From NCBI GenBank assembly GCA_019418605.1, contig DYBN01000014.1, forward strand, positions 1 through 64,000: a stretch of 64,000 bases of DNA. Direction: 5' to 3'. A program made the translations under genes and the position numbers. Position 1 is the stretch's first letter. Each line of letters opens with the position of its first letter. Shown in pieces: positions 9,506 through 17,754 of this stretch. The notes beneath the pieces were generated by a model. It made no database searches and was not told the origin of the DNA. It saw only the letters and a list, made by a program, of their open reading frames with translations. The DNA is from Sutterella sp. (GTDB lineage: Bacteria; Pseudomonadota; Gammaproteobacteria; Burkholderiales; Burkholderiaceae_F).

Positions 9506-10582
9506 ATGACGCACAAGATTGCAGTACTTCCCGGTGACGGCATCGGCACCGAAATCATGGAGCAGGCCGTCAAGGTCTTGAAGGCCCTGGGCGAAAACTT
9601 TGAAATGGAATATGCCGACGTGGGGGGCGTGGCCTACGCGCACCACGGGCACCCGTTGCCTGAGGCAACGCTGGCTCTGGCCAAAGCGGCCGATGCCGTT
9701 TTGTTTGGCGCCGTGGGCGACTTCAAGTATGACCACCTCGAGCGGGCGCTGCGCCCCGAGCAGGCGATTCTGGGCCTGAGAAAGGGGCTGGGCCTTTTTG
9801 CAAATCTGCGTCCGGCAAAGTGCTTTGCCGAGTTGACGCAGGCTTCCACCCTGCGCCCGGAGGTGGTAAGTGGTCTTGACCTTCTGATCGTGCGGGAACT
9901 CACGGGCGACATCTACTTTGGCACGCCCAGAGGGCGCCGCACGGCGCCTGACGGCCATTTCCCGGGCGCACCCGAGGCGTTTGACACGATGCGCTACACG
10001 GTGCCTGAAATCGAGCGCATCGCGCGCGTTGCTTTTGAAGCCGCCCGCAAGAGAAACCGCAAGGTGACAAGCGTTGACAAAGCCAATGTTCTTGAAACCA
10101 GTCAGCTTTGGCGCGACACCGTCGTTGAAGTTGCCAAGGACTACCCGGACGTGACGCTTGAGCACATGTACGTTGACAATGCCGCCATGCAGCTTGTGCG
10201 GGCGCCCAAGGCGCTCGACGTGATTTTGACGGGCAACATCTTCGGCGACATTCTCTCGGATGAAGCCTCGATGCTGACGGGCTCGATCGGCATGCTGGCT
10301 TCAGCCTCGCTCAACGACAAAAAGCAGGGACTCTATGAGCCCTCGCACGGGTCGGCTCCCGACATTGCGGGCAAGAACATCGCCAACCCCTTGGCGACGA
10401 TCCTTTCGGCCGCGATGATGCTTCGCTTTAGCTTTGACATGAACGAAGAGGCCGACCGGATCGAGGGCGCCGTGCAAAAGGTGCTCTCAAACGGCATTCG
10501 CACGGTCGACATCATGAGCGAAGGCTGCCGCAAGGTGAGCTGCTCGGAGATGGGCGACGCAGTGGTGGCGGCTCTTGCGTAA
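9506..10582 (+). CDS. leuB: 3-isopropylmalate dehydrogenase
   Basis: Third enzyme of the leucine branch: NAD-dependent oxidative decarboxylation of 3-isopropylmalate. The 358-residue protein starts MTHKIAVLPGDGIGTEIM, and carries the substrate Arg block (LIVRELTGDIYFG), the catalytic Lys region (VTSVDKANVLETS), the metal-binding DEASMLTGSIGML and the NAD loop EPSHGSAPDIAGK. ATG 9506 is chosen because the dinucleotide-binding start is conserved. It follows leuD in the same direction. Confidence 0.95.
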   Translation: MTHKIAVLPGDGIGTEIMEQAVKVLKALGENFEMEYADVGGVAYAHHGHPLPEATLALAKAADAVLFGAVGDFKYDHLERALRPEQAILGLRKGLGLFANLRPAKCFAELTQASTLRPEVVSGLDLLIVRELTGDIYFGTPRGRRTAPDGHFPGAPEAFDTMRYTVPEIERIARVAFEAARKRNRKVTSVDKANVLETSQLWRDTVVEVAKDYPDVTLEHMYVDNAAMQLVRAPKALDVILTGNIFGDILSDEASMLTGSIGMLASASLNDKKQGLYEPSHGSAPDIAGKNIANPLATILSAAMMLRFSFDMNEEADRIEGAVQKVLSNGIRTVDIMSEGCRKVSCSEMGDAVVAALA

Positions 10583-11002
10583 AGAAGGAAGGGCAATGAA
10601 GGGTTGAGAACCACACGAAGTCAGGTGCGCTCGCTTGAGGAGCATTTGTTGCAGGTCTTCAAGGCGAGCGCGCGAGGAAGTCTCTGTTGCCAGAAAGCGA
10701 AGCAGAGCCTTCCGAGATGCCGGCGAGTGTGGGCGTCCGACAACAGAAATGTACGGTTGACGATGCAGTTTGACCTTTCAGGCGCACATTGATGAGCGCC
10801 CCCCGGCCCCGATGATCAGGCGCAGCGGCAAGGAGAGCAAATTCCTTGCGGCGCGCTTGGTTTTCGGGGCTTTTCGTTTGAGGGCGAGCGAAAACGAGGC
10901 GCCTTTCGTACAATGCCCTTGGTGAGCCCGAGAGACATGAAAATACGGGCAAGGGATACAACCAGGTTCAACCAAACAATACATTTAGGCGAGGTACTAC
11001 AA

Positions 11003-12127
11003 ATGATTCTCGGTATGGTCGGCTGGCGCGGCATGGTAGGCAGCGTCCTGATGGGCAGAATGTTGGAAGAAAACGATTTTGCCTCGGTAGAGAAGACGAT
11101 CTTTTTTTCCACGTCTGCCGCTGGCGGCAAGGCGCCGGAAGTACAGGGCGCCGAGCCCGTGCTTGCCGACGCCATGAGCGTGGAAGCACTTTCAAAGTGC
11201 GACGTCATCATCTCCTGCCAAGGGGGCGACTACACCAAGGCGATTCACCCGAAACTGCGCGCTAGCGGCTGGAACGGCTACTGGATTGACGCGGCTTCTG
11301 CGCTTCGCATGGAAGACAACGCCGTCATCATTCTGGATCCCGTCAATCGCCCGCTGATTGACGCCAGCCTCAAGGCGGGCATCAAGGACTACATCGGCGG
11401 CAACTGCACCGTCACCCTGATGCTCATGGCCATGGACGGTCTCATTAAAGCTGACCTTGTGGAATGGGTGAGCTCAATGACCTACCAGGCGGCAAGCGGC
11501 GCAGGTGCTCAGAACATGCGCGAGCTCCTCATGCAGATGGGCTTTTTGAGCGCAGCCGTAAGCGACGAGCTCTCGAATCCCCAGTCGGCGATTCTTGACA
11601 TTGACCGCAAGGTGACGCAGGCCTTTAGTGCCCCGGACTTCCCGAAATCTGCCTTTGGCTGCCCCTTGGCGGGATCTCTTATTCCTTGGATTGACAAGGA
11701 TCTCGGAAACGGCCAGAGCCGTGAAGAGTGGAAGGGGGGAGCGGAAGCCAACAAGATTCTGGGGCTGCCTGCAATGGGCAATCCCGGCTCTTTGATTGTT
11801 GAAGGATTGTGCGTGCGTGTTGGCGCCATGCGCTGCCACAGCCAGGCTCTGACGATCAAGTTGAAGAAGGATGTGAGCTGCGAAGAGATTGAAAATCTTT
11901 TGGACAACGCCAATGAGTGGGCCTACGTCGTGCCCAATCGCAAGGAGGAGTCCATGGCGGAGTTGTCGCCGGCGAAGATTTCCGGCACCCGGATGATTCC
12001 GATTGGACGTATTCGCAAGCTTGCGATGGGGCCTGACTATATTTCGGCGTTTACGGTTGGGGATCAGTTGCTTTGGGGGGCGGCGGAGCCGTTGAGAAGG
12101 ATGCTAAGAATTCTTACACAAGGCTGA
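11003..12127 (+). CDS. asd: Aspartate-semialdehyde dehydrogenase
   Basis: Makes aspartate semialdehyde from aspartyl phosphate, the branch point to lysine/diaminopimelate, threonine and methionine. The 374-residue protein starts MILGMVGWRGMVGSVL, with the NADP-binding GWRGMVGS. The catalytic cysteine is Cys135 in GGNCTVTL, the same position as in E. coli Asd. It is the gammaproteobacterial/betaproteobacterial length type. It is separated from leuB by about 420 bases without a recognisable gene; a TACAAT hexamer at 10909-10914 may be a -10 element, but no -35 is clear. The sequence turns sharply AT-rich just after its stop. Confidence 0.94.
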   Translation: MILGMVGWRGMVGSVLMGRMLEENDFASVEKTIFFSTSAAGGKAPEVQGAEPVLADAMSVEALSKCDVIISCQGGDYTKAIHPKLRASGWNGYWIDAASALRMEDNAVIILDPVNRPLIDASLKAGIKDYIGGNCTVTLMLMAMDGLIKADLVEWVSSMTYQAASGAGAQNMRELLMQMGFLSAAVSDELSNPQSAILDIDRKVTQAFSAPDFPKSAFGCPLAGSLIPWIDKDLGNGQSREEWKGGAEANKILGLPAMGNPGSLIVEGLCVRVGAMRCHSQALTIKLKKDVSCEEIENLLDNANEWAYVVPNRKEESMAELSPAKISGTRMIPIGRIRKLAMGPDYISAFTVGDQLLWGAAEPLRRMLRILTQG

Positions 12128-12238
12128 TATTTAATACTATATCTAAAATTTTGATAAGTCTCGCTCTTTCTCTGAGATAAAAAAGACTTTCAGATCGAAG
12201 GGTGGGAATAAAGTTAAGAAAACATATCCACACTTATT

Positions 12239-12275
12239 AGGCGGTAGAAGTTTAATTTGCTGGCTTCTGCCGCCT
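12239..12275 (+). promoter_or_regulatory. Inverted repeat with an ops-like GGCGGTAG core
   Basis: A 12-bp stem (AGGCGGTAGAAG at 12239-12250 with CTTCTGCCGCCT at 12264-12275, one G-T wobble) lies between asd and rfbC. Its left arm contains GGCGGTAG, the invariant core of the ops element used by RfaH-type antiterminators in front of long LPS operons, but the following AAG does not match. It could equally be the asd terminator, although no T-run follows. The rest of 12128-12586 shows nothing recognisable. Confidence 0.35.
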
Positions 12276-12586
12276 ACTCACTTGATGGTTATTTCAAATT
12301 TTGTTTTGTGAGAATTCCTTATTAGCAGTACAACTTTCAGTTCTAAAAGTATTACGATCGCTGGAAAGATGTTGAGTTGCTCTATAGATTCATCCGAGTT
12401 GGAGGCAAAAGATTAAAATTACATTATTAAAAATATGCTACTAATAACCTTTGTCTAGATGACGAAAAATTGAGGCGATTCAAAATCAAATGAATCGTAA
12501 AAAAACTAAATAGCATCAGTAGACCTGGAAGCAATCTAGAGCGCAAAACAACAACTGTAGATGTCAAATAAAAAATTCAGAATATT

Positions 12587-13156
12587 ATGTCTATAATTGT
12601 AGAAAAAACTAAAATCCCTGATATTAAAATTATCACGCCTCAGGTATTTGGAGATGATCGTGGTTTTTTCATGGAGTCATGGAATGCAAAAGAATTTGAT
12701 GAGAAGGTTTGTTCTGGAATAAAATTTGTTCAAGATAATCATTCCCGAAGCAAAAGGGGGGTAGTGCGAGGACTACATTATCAAACTCAACCGCATGCAC
12801 AGGCAAAACTTGTGAGATGCCTATACGGAGCGATTTTTGATGTTGCAGTAGACATTAGAAAAACCTCATCAACATTTGGTGAATGGGTTGGCATTGAACT
12901 AACCAGCGAGAATAAAAAGCAATTGTGGATTCCAGAGGGGTTTGCCCATGGATTTATAGTCTTAAGTGAATATGCCGAGGTGTTTTATAAAACAAATGAA
13001 TTCTGGCATAAAGAGTGTGAGGCAAATATTCTGTGGAACGATTCGTCACTCAATATTGAGTGGCCGGAAATTGCAACACCCATAGTATCTGCAAAAGATT
13101 CTAATGCTCCAAATTTTAATAATTATAAGCCGTTTGAGGCAATAGAAGAGGATTAA
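12587..13156 (+). CDS. rfbC: dTDP-4-dehydrorhamnose 3,5-epimerase
   Basis: Third step of dTDP-L-rhamnose synthesis: double epimerisation of dTDP-4-keto-6-deoxyglucose. The 189-residue cupin protein has the family blocks PQVFGDDRGFFMESWN, FVQDNHSRSKRGVVRGLHYQ (with the catalytic His) and WIPEGFAHGFIVLSE. It is the first gene of the glycan island and lies one base before the next gene. The matching first two enzymes, rfbA and rfbB, follow after one glycosyltransferase, so these genes probably share a transcript. Confidence 0.93.
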   Translation: MSIIVEKTKIPDIKIITPQVFGDDRGFFMESWNAKEFDEKVCSGIKFVQDNHSRSKRGVVRGLHYQTQPHAQAKLVRCLYGAIFDVAVDIRKTSSTFGEWVGIELTSENKKQLWIPEGFAHGFIVLSEYAEVFYKTNEFWHKECEANILWNDSSLNIEWPEIATPIVSAKDSNAPNFNNYKPFEAIEED

Positions 13157-13157
13157 T

Positions 13158-14078
13158 TTGATCAGTATATTGCTCTGCACTTTTAATGGACAAAAATATT
13201 TAAAAGCTCAACTCGATTCTATTGCAACGCAGCATTATCATGATTGGGATTTGTGGATTTCTGACGATGGTTCAACTGATCAAACATTAGAAATCTGCCG
13301 TGATTTCCAACAAAGATATAAAGGGAAACATAATGTTCATATACTAAACGGACCTCGTAAAGGATTTAGCAAAAATTTTTTATCTTTGATCGAAAGGTGC
13401 GATAGCAAATCTGAGTATTTTTGCTTCGCCGACCAAGATGATATTTGGTTGCCAGATAAAATTGAAAGAGCAATTATAAAGTTACGTGGAGCAGATAACG
13501 AAAAGCCATTATTATATTGCTCAAGATGCGAATTAGTGAATGGTGAAGGTTTGCGGTATAAGCCGCCAAAATTTTCAAGGTCCCATTGCTCAAAACCTTG
13601 TTTTCAAAATGCCTTAGTTCAGTCCATCGCATCAGGAAACACGATGGTAATCAATGTCATTGCAAAAGATCTTTTAGTAAAGACTCTTCCGAAGGGTAAA
13701 ATTCCTTCACATGACTGGTGGACTTACATTATCATCAGTGGATTTGGAGGAGAGGTTATTTATGATAGAATTTCAAGGATTCTTTACAGACAACATGAAA
13801 ATAATCTAGTCGGGGATAATTCAAGCGTTTTTGCCAAGCTAACTCGACTGAGAAAATTTTATGTTGGAAATTATAGAATGTTTAATAGGATGAATCTAGA
13901 GGCCCTCGATACATGCAAAGAATTGTTGACCCAGAGCAGCAGGGAGACGTTAGGAGAATTCCAGAAAGCTAGGAGAGGAGGGTTATTAGGAGCTTACCAT
14001 TTGTATAAATCAAAAGCGTTTCGTGACGGGTTCACAAATTTTGGTTTATGGCTTGGATGTCTTATTAAAAAGATTTAA
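13158..14078 (+). CDS. Family 2 glycosyltransferase
   Basis: A 306-residue GT-A fold enzyme that probably adds a sugar, perhaps rhamnose, to a growing surface glycan. It begins MISILLCTFNGQKYLKAQLDS, a standard GT2 start, from a TTG codon at 13158, one base after the rfbC stop. The DXD-type region is ISDDGSTDQT near residue 40, and FADQDDIWLPDK near residue 92 is typical of rhamnosyltransferase-like GT2 proteins. The acceptor and linkage cannot be read from the sequence. rfbA follows 13 bases later. Confidence 0.85.
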   Translation: MISILLCTFNGQKYLKAQLDSIATQHYHDWDLWISDDGSTDQTLEICRDFQQRYKGKHNVHILNGPRKGFSKNFLSLIERCDSKSEYFCFADQDDIWLPDKIERAIIKLRGADNEKPLLYCSRCELVNGEGLRYKPPKFSRSHCSKPCFQNALVQSIASGNTMVINVIAKDLLVKTLPKGKIPSHDWWTYIIISGFGGEVIYDRISRILYRQHENNLVGDNSSVFAKLTRLRKFYVGNYRMFNRMNLEALDTCKELLTQSSRETLGEFQKARRGGLLGAYHLYKSKAFRDGFTNFGLWLGCLIKKI

Positions 14079-14091
14079 AACGGATATCAGA

Positions 14092-14988
14092 ATGAAGGGT
14101 ATTATATTAGCTGGCGGTAGTGGGTCGAGATTGTACCCATTGACTACTGTTACAAGTAAGCAACTTCTACCGGTGTACGACAAGCCGATGATTTTTTATC
14201 CGCTTTCCGTATTGATGATGGCGGGTATTCGAGATATATTGATTATATCTACACCTCAGGATTTGCCAAATTTTAAACGTTTATTAGGGGATGGAAAGAA
14301 CTATGGTCTGAAGCTCTCATATGAGGAACAACCATCACCGGATGGTCTTGCGCAAGCATTTATTATAGGAGAGAACTTTATAAATAAAGAGCCCTGTGCA
14401 CTAATTTTAGGTGATAATATTTTTTATGGAAATGGCCTAGGTAGGAAACTAAAGGCTGCCGTAAAAAATGCAGAATTAGAAATAGGTGCAACAGTGTTTG
14501 GCTATTATGTAGAAGATCCCGAACGATTTGGTGTTGTTGAATTTGATAAAGAATATAATGTTGTTTCAATTGAGGAAAAGCCTCAAAACCCGAAGTCAAA
14601 CTATGCAATTACAGGTCTCTATTTTTATGACAGTAAGGTATGTGAATATGCAAAAAGAGTTAAGCCTTCCGCACGTGGGGAACTTGAAATAACCTCAATA
14701 AACGAAATGTATCTCAACGAATCAAGATTGAATGTTTCGATTCTTGGTAGAGGCTACGCTTGGCTTGATACAGGAACGATGGATTCGCTTTTTGAGGCCT
14801 CACAATTTGTAAGAACAGTCGAGAAGGCGCAGGGTTTGCCTGTTTCTGTCATTGAAGAAATTGCTTATGACCACGGATGGATAACTTACGAGGAATTAGT
14901 TTCTGCAGCCAATAGATATGGTAAAAGCTACTACGGAAAACATCTTCGTAATGTGGCTGAAGGAAAGATATTTGCAAGTGGTAGTTAA
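14092..14988 (+). CDS. rfbA: Glucose-1-phosphate thymidylyltransferase
   Basis: Makes dTDP-glucose from glucose-1-phosphate and dTTP, the entry to dTDP-sugars. The 298-residue protein starts MKGIILAGGSGSRLYPLTT (nucleotide-binding G-rich loop), followed by SKQLLPVYDKPMIFYPL and LGDNIFYGNGLG, all standard for RmlA. ATG 14092 is chosen because it gives the conserved start; the frame is open upstream into the GT2 gene. rfbB follows after 27 bases with an AGGAGA ribosome-binding site. Confidence 0.95.
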   Translation: MKGIILAGGSGSRLYPLTTVTSKQLLPVYDKPMIFYPLSVLMMAGIRDILIISTPQDLPNFKRLLGDGKNYGLKLSYEEQPSPDGLAQAFIIGENFINKEPCALILGDNIFYGNGLGRKLKAAVKNAELEIGATVFGYYVEDPERFGVVEFDKEYNVVSIEEKPQNPKSNYAITGLYFYDSKVCEYAKRVKPSARGELEITSINEMYLNESRLNVSILGRGYAWLDTGTMDSLFEASQFVRTVEKAQGLPVSVIEEIAYDHGWITYEELVSAANRYGKSYYGKHLRNVAEGKIFASGS

Positions 14989-15015
14989 AAATATAAATAA
15001 AAAATAGGAGAAAGA

Positions 15016-16077
15016 ATGATTCTTGTAACAGGAGGAGCTGGGTTTATCGGCTCAAATTTCATCTTGGATTGGTTAGACTTATATGATGAACCAGTTGCCA
15101 ATTTGGATTCACTGACTTATGCTGGTAATTTGGAAAATCTAATTTCATTAGAAAATGACGATCGATATATATTTGTCCATGGGAACATATGCGATACCAA
15201 AGTAGTAAGTGAGGTATTTAATAAGTATCGCCCAAGGGCAGTAGTTCACTTTGCTGCTGAAACTCATGTTGATCGTTCTATTAGTGGTCCGGATTTGTTT
15301 TTTAAAACAAATCTGATGGGTACGCTTAACATGTTGAAGTATGGGAAAATCTACTACGATCAGGAACTAAGTGATGATGAAAGACGGAATTTCCGATTTC
15401 TACATGTGAGTACCGATGAAGTTTACGGAAGTTTAGGATTTGAAGATAAGCCTTTTACGGAGGAAACTCCTTATCGTCCAAATTCACCATATTCTGCATC
15501 AAAAGCTGCTAGTGATCATGCGGTCAGGGCTTGGTTCCATACCTATGGCTTTCCGGTTTTGACTACTAATTGCTCCAACAATTATGGTCCATATCAATTT
15601 CCGGAGAAATTAATCCCCCTTGTAATCTCAAATGCCATTGCACGAAAAAAATTGCCCATCTACGGGGACGGTCTGAATGTTAGAGATTGGTTATACGTAA
15701 AAGATCATTGTTCAGCTATCCGATGCGTTTTAGAAAAAGGGATACTTGGTGAAACATATAATATAGGGGGGCATAATGAAAGAAATAATATTACAATTGT
15801 AAAAAATATTTGTGAAATTTTGGATGAAATGTTGCCTCATGCAGCAGGTTCTTATCAAAATTTAATACAATTTATCAGAGATCGTCCAGGACATGATCGA
15901 AGATATGCTATAGACTCAACCAAAATCTCGAGCAACCTAGGATGGAAGCCTAAAGAAACTTTTGAGTCTGGAATACGTAAAACAGTTGAATGGTACCTTC
16001 GAAATCAAGAATGGATGGATCGAGTTAAAAGAAGAGAATATAGAGATTGGACGCCTAAACAATATCGCGAGATATGA
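15016..16077 (+). CDS. rfbB: dTDP-glucose 4,6-dehydratase
   Basis: Converts dTDP-glucose to dTDP-4-keto-6-deoxyglucose. The 353-residue SDR enzyme has the NAD-binding GGAGFIGSNF at residues 6-15, the FAAETHVDRSI block, the catalytic Thr-Asp-Glu in HVSTDEVYGS and the YSASKAA motif with the active Tyr-Lys. A ribosome-binding site (AGGAGA) sits just before the ATG. The reductase rfbD, needed to finish dTDP-L-rhamnose, is not present anywhere in the window. Confidence 0.95.
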   Translation: MILVTGGAGFIGSNFILDWLDLYDEPVANLDSLTYAGNLENLISLENDDRYIFVHGNICDTKVVSEVFNKYRPRAVVHFAAETHVDRSISGPDLFFKTNLMGTLNMLKYGKIYYDQELSDDERRNFRFLHVSTDEVYGSLGFEDKPFTEETPYRPNSPYSASKAASDHAVRAWFHTYGFPVLTTNCSNNYGPYQFPEKLIPLVISNAIARKKLPIYGDGLNVRDWLYVKDHCSAIRCVLEKGILGETYNIGGHNERNNITIVKNICEILDEMLPHAAGSYQNLIQFIRDRPGHDRRYAIDSTKISSNLGWKPKETFESGIRKTVEWYLRNQEWMDRVKRREYRDWTPKQYREI

Positions 16078-16863
16078 TATGCGGATAAATAGCAATGGTA
16101 CGAGCAATAGAGATAGGGAAACAAGTCATACGGAGGTAGTTGATTAATTTTGCGATAGTCTTTAGAAAATATTATTTGATTATTATCGATCATGTTGTTT
16201 TAATTTAAACTGATAAACTAAAGGTGTTCGGTTGCTGGCTCATCTTCTAGCTGGATGAATTTCAAGTACGGTCGGATGAGAAAACCATAAATCCTTTCTA
16301 GGTGACTGCAAAAGTGGTAAGTGGACTAAAAGATAGTGCCGTCGCAATACTGGGCTGAGCGTTAGCACTTGATGTCCCCGGGGAATTAGAGGCAGTGGTA
16401 TGAGGAGGAGGTAGTTTTATAGCGGGTGTTCTTGACTAATGTAAATTGCCTATTTTAGTTCGAAGTATTTTGCCATTTTTATACCGCACCATAGCCCAGA
16501 AAAAGAAGAAAATCTACATGCAACCTATTGATTAACCAAAATTTAAATCCTTCTAGATTTCTTGTATTTTCAAACCGCTGTGGAGCATGTCTAATATTCG
16601 CACAAAAAAACGATAAGTGAGATTTAAAGTTAGGCTGACAATTTTTATTTAATAAGAAATTTTTACATCACTCAAGGAAATAAGGATTATTCTTACAACT
16701 TTGGATAGTTGATCAAGTCAAACAAAGAGGCAATTAATAATAAAGAAAACAAATAGTTTCAGCTGAGGAAGAGCTTTAAGACAAATGCTAAAACAAATTG
16801 AGAAGTAAAAGCATATTACAAAACAAGATAAATTCAGAACAAACTCTGAGTATTAGCAGAAAA
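16078..16863. other. Gene-free AT-rich spacer with decayed sequence
   Basis: About 790 bases with no convincing gene in either strand. It holds copy A of the 19-bp direct repeat (16427-16445). The minus strand around it resembles a short coding remnant (YFELK, a stop, AIYISQEH) that is repeated near 21 kb. The rest shows no motif that I recognise and reads as eroded DNA, perhaps an old insertion. Confidence 0.5.
16427..16445. repeat. Direct repeat, copy A
   Basis: TGTTCTTGACTAATGTAAA occurs here and, identically and in the same orientation, at 20990-21008. Weaker similarity continues for about 40 bases on the right. The pair brackets the three-gene glycan cassette 16864-20694. Confidence 0.7.
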
Positions 16864-17754
16864 ATGTCAAATAAAAATTCGCGATATGCTATTTGTGTAT
16901 ATTATGATCCAAATGGGCAATTGCAGAAGTTTATGGAATATTTCCTTCTTTCTTTAACAGAGTTGTGTTCAAAGGTTTTGTTGGTTGTCAATGGGAAACT
17001 AAATGAAGACTTTAAAAACAAAACAGCAACTTTAGGCGTAGAAATACTTCAGAGAGAAAACAAAGGATACGATTTTAGTGCTTATAAAGAAGGTTATTTA
17101 TTTCTTAAGCATCACCATCAAATGAATGTAAATGAGTTAGTATTTTGCAACTCTTCTTGTTATGGCCCCATTACATCTTTAAAAACTATTTTTGAAGCAA
17201 TGAATAAGAAAGATAATGATTTTTGGGGATTGACACAATGGCATGGAACACCTTGGCCTGATCATATTCAAAGCTATTTTCTAGTATTTAGAAAATCTGT
17301 ATTTACTTCTGTTCATTTTGAAAGATATTGGGAAACTTTACCAGAGATAGCCGATCGAAGAGAAGCTATTGTGAAGTGTGAAGTTCTTTTGACTGATTTT
17401 TTTGAAAAAAAAGGTTTTAAATGGGATACATTTATTAAACCAGTTAGACATGAATTTTGTATGACAAATGTCTATGAAGGATTGAAGAAAGGACAACCGT
17501 TGATTAAACGGAAGTTCTTTCTTTTGAGCCAAGATATTGCTGAGAAAAAGCGAGTATATGAATTTTTAACAAACAAAACAAGATATGATGTAGGATTGAT
17601 ACATGAAGATTTTTTCTTAACGTCTTGCTTGTCCTCGTCGAAAAAAATAAAATCGCTCAAAAACTTTGTAAAAGTAAATTATCCTAAAGTTTCAAAAATT
17701 TTAATTACAATTAAACATCTTCTATGGACAATATGGTACAAAATAATCGTTTGA
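16864..17754 (+). CDS. RgpF-like (rhamnan synthesis F family) glycan protein
   Basis: A 296-residue protein of the RgpF family, which acts in rhamnose-rich polysaccharide assembly and probably transfers sugars. Family features are the repeated pattern VLLVVNGKL, QRENKGYDFSAYKEGY, VFCNSSCYGPITSLKTIF, DNDFWGLTQWHG and HIQSYFLVFRKSVF, the last typical of RgpF proteins. ATG 16864 is chosen; a TTG at 16798 is in frame, but the extra residues do not look conserved. Its end overlaps the start of the next gene by 31 bases, so the two are probably co-translated. The exact reaction is unknown. Confidence 0.75.
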   Translation: MSNKNSRYAICVYYDPNGQLQKFMEYFLLSLTELCSKVLLVVNGKLNEDFKNKTATLGVEILQRENKGYDFSAYKEGYLFLKHHHQMNVNELVFCNSSCYGPITSLKTIFEAMNKKDNDFWGLTQWHGTPWPDHIQSYFLVFRKSVFTSVHFERYWETLPEIADRREAIVKCEVLLTDFFEKKGFKWDTFIKPVRHEFCMTNVYEGLKKGQPLIKRKFFLLSQDIAEKKRVYEFLTNKTRYDVGLIHEDFFLTSCLSSSKKIKSLKNFVKVNYPKVSKILITIKHLLWTIWYKIIV

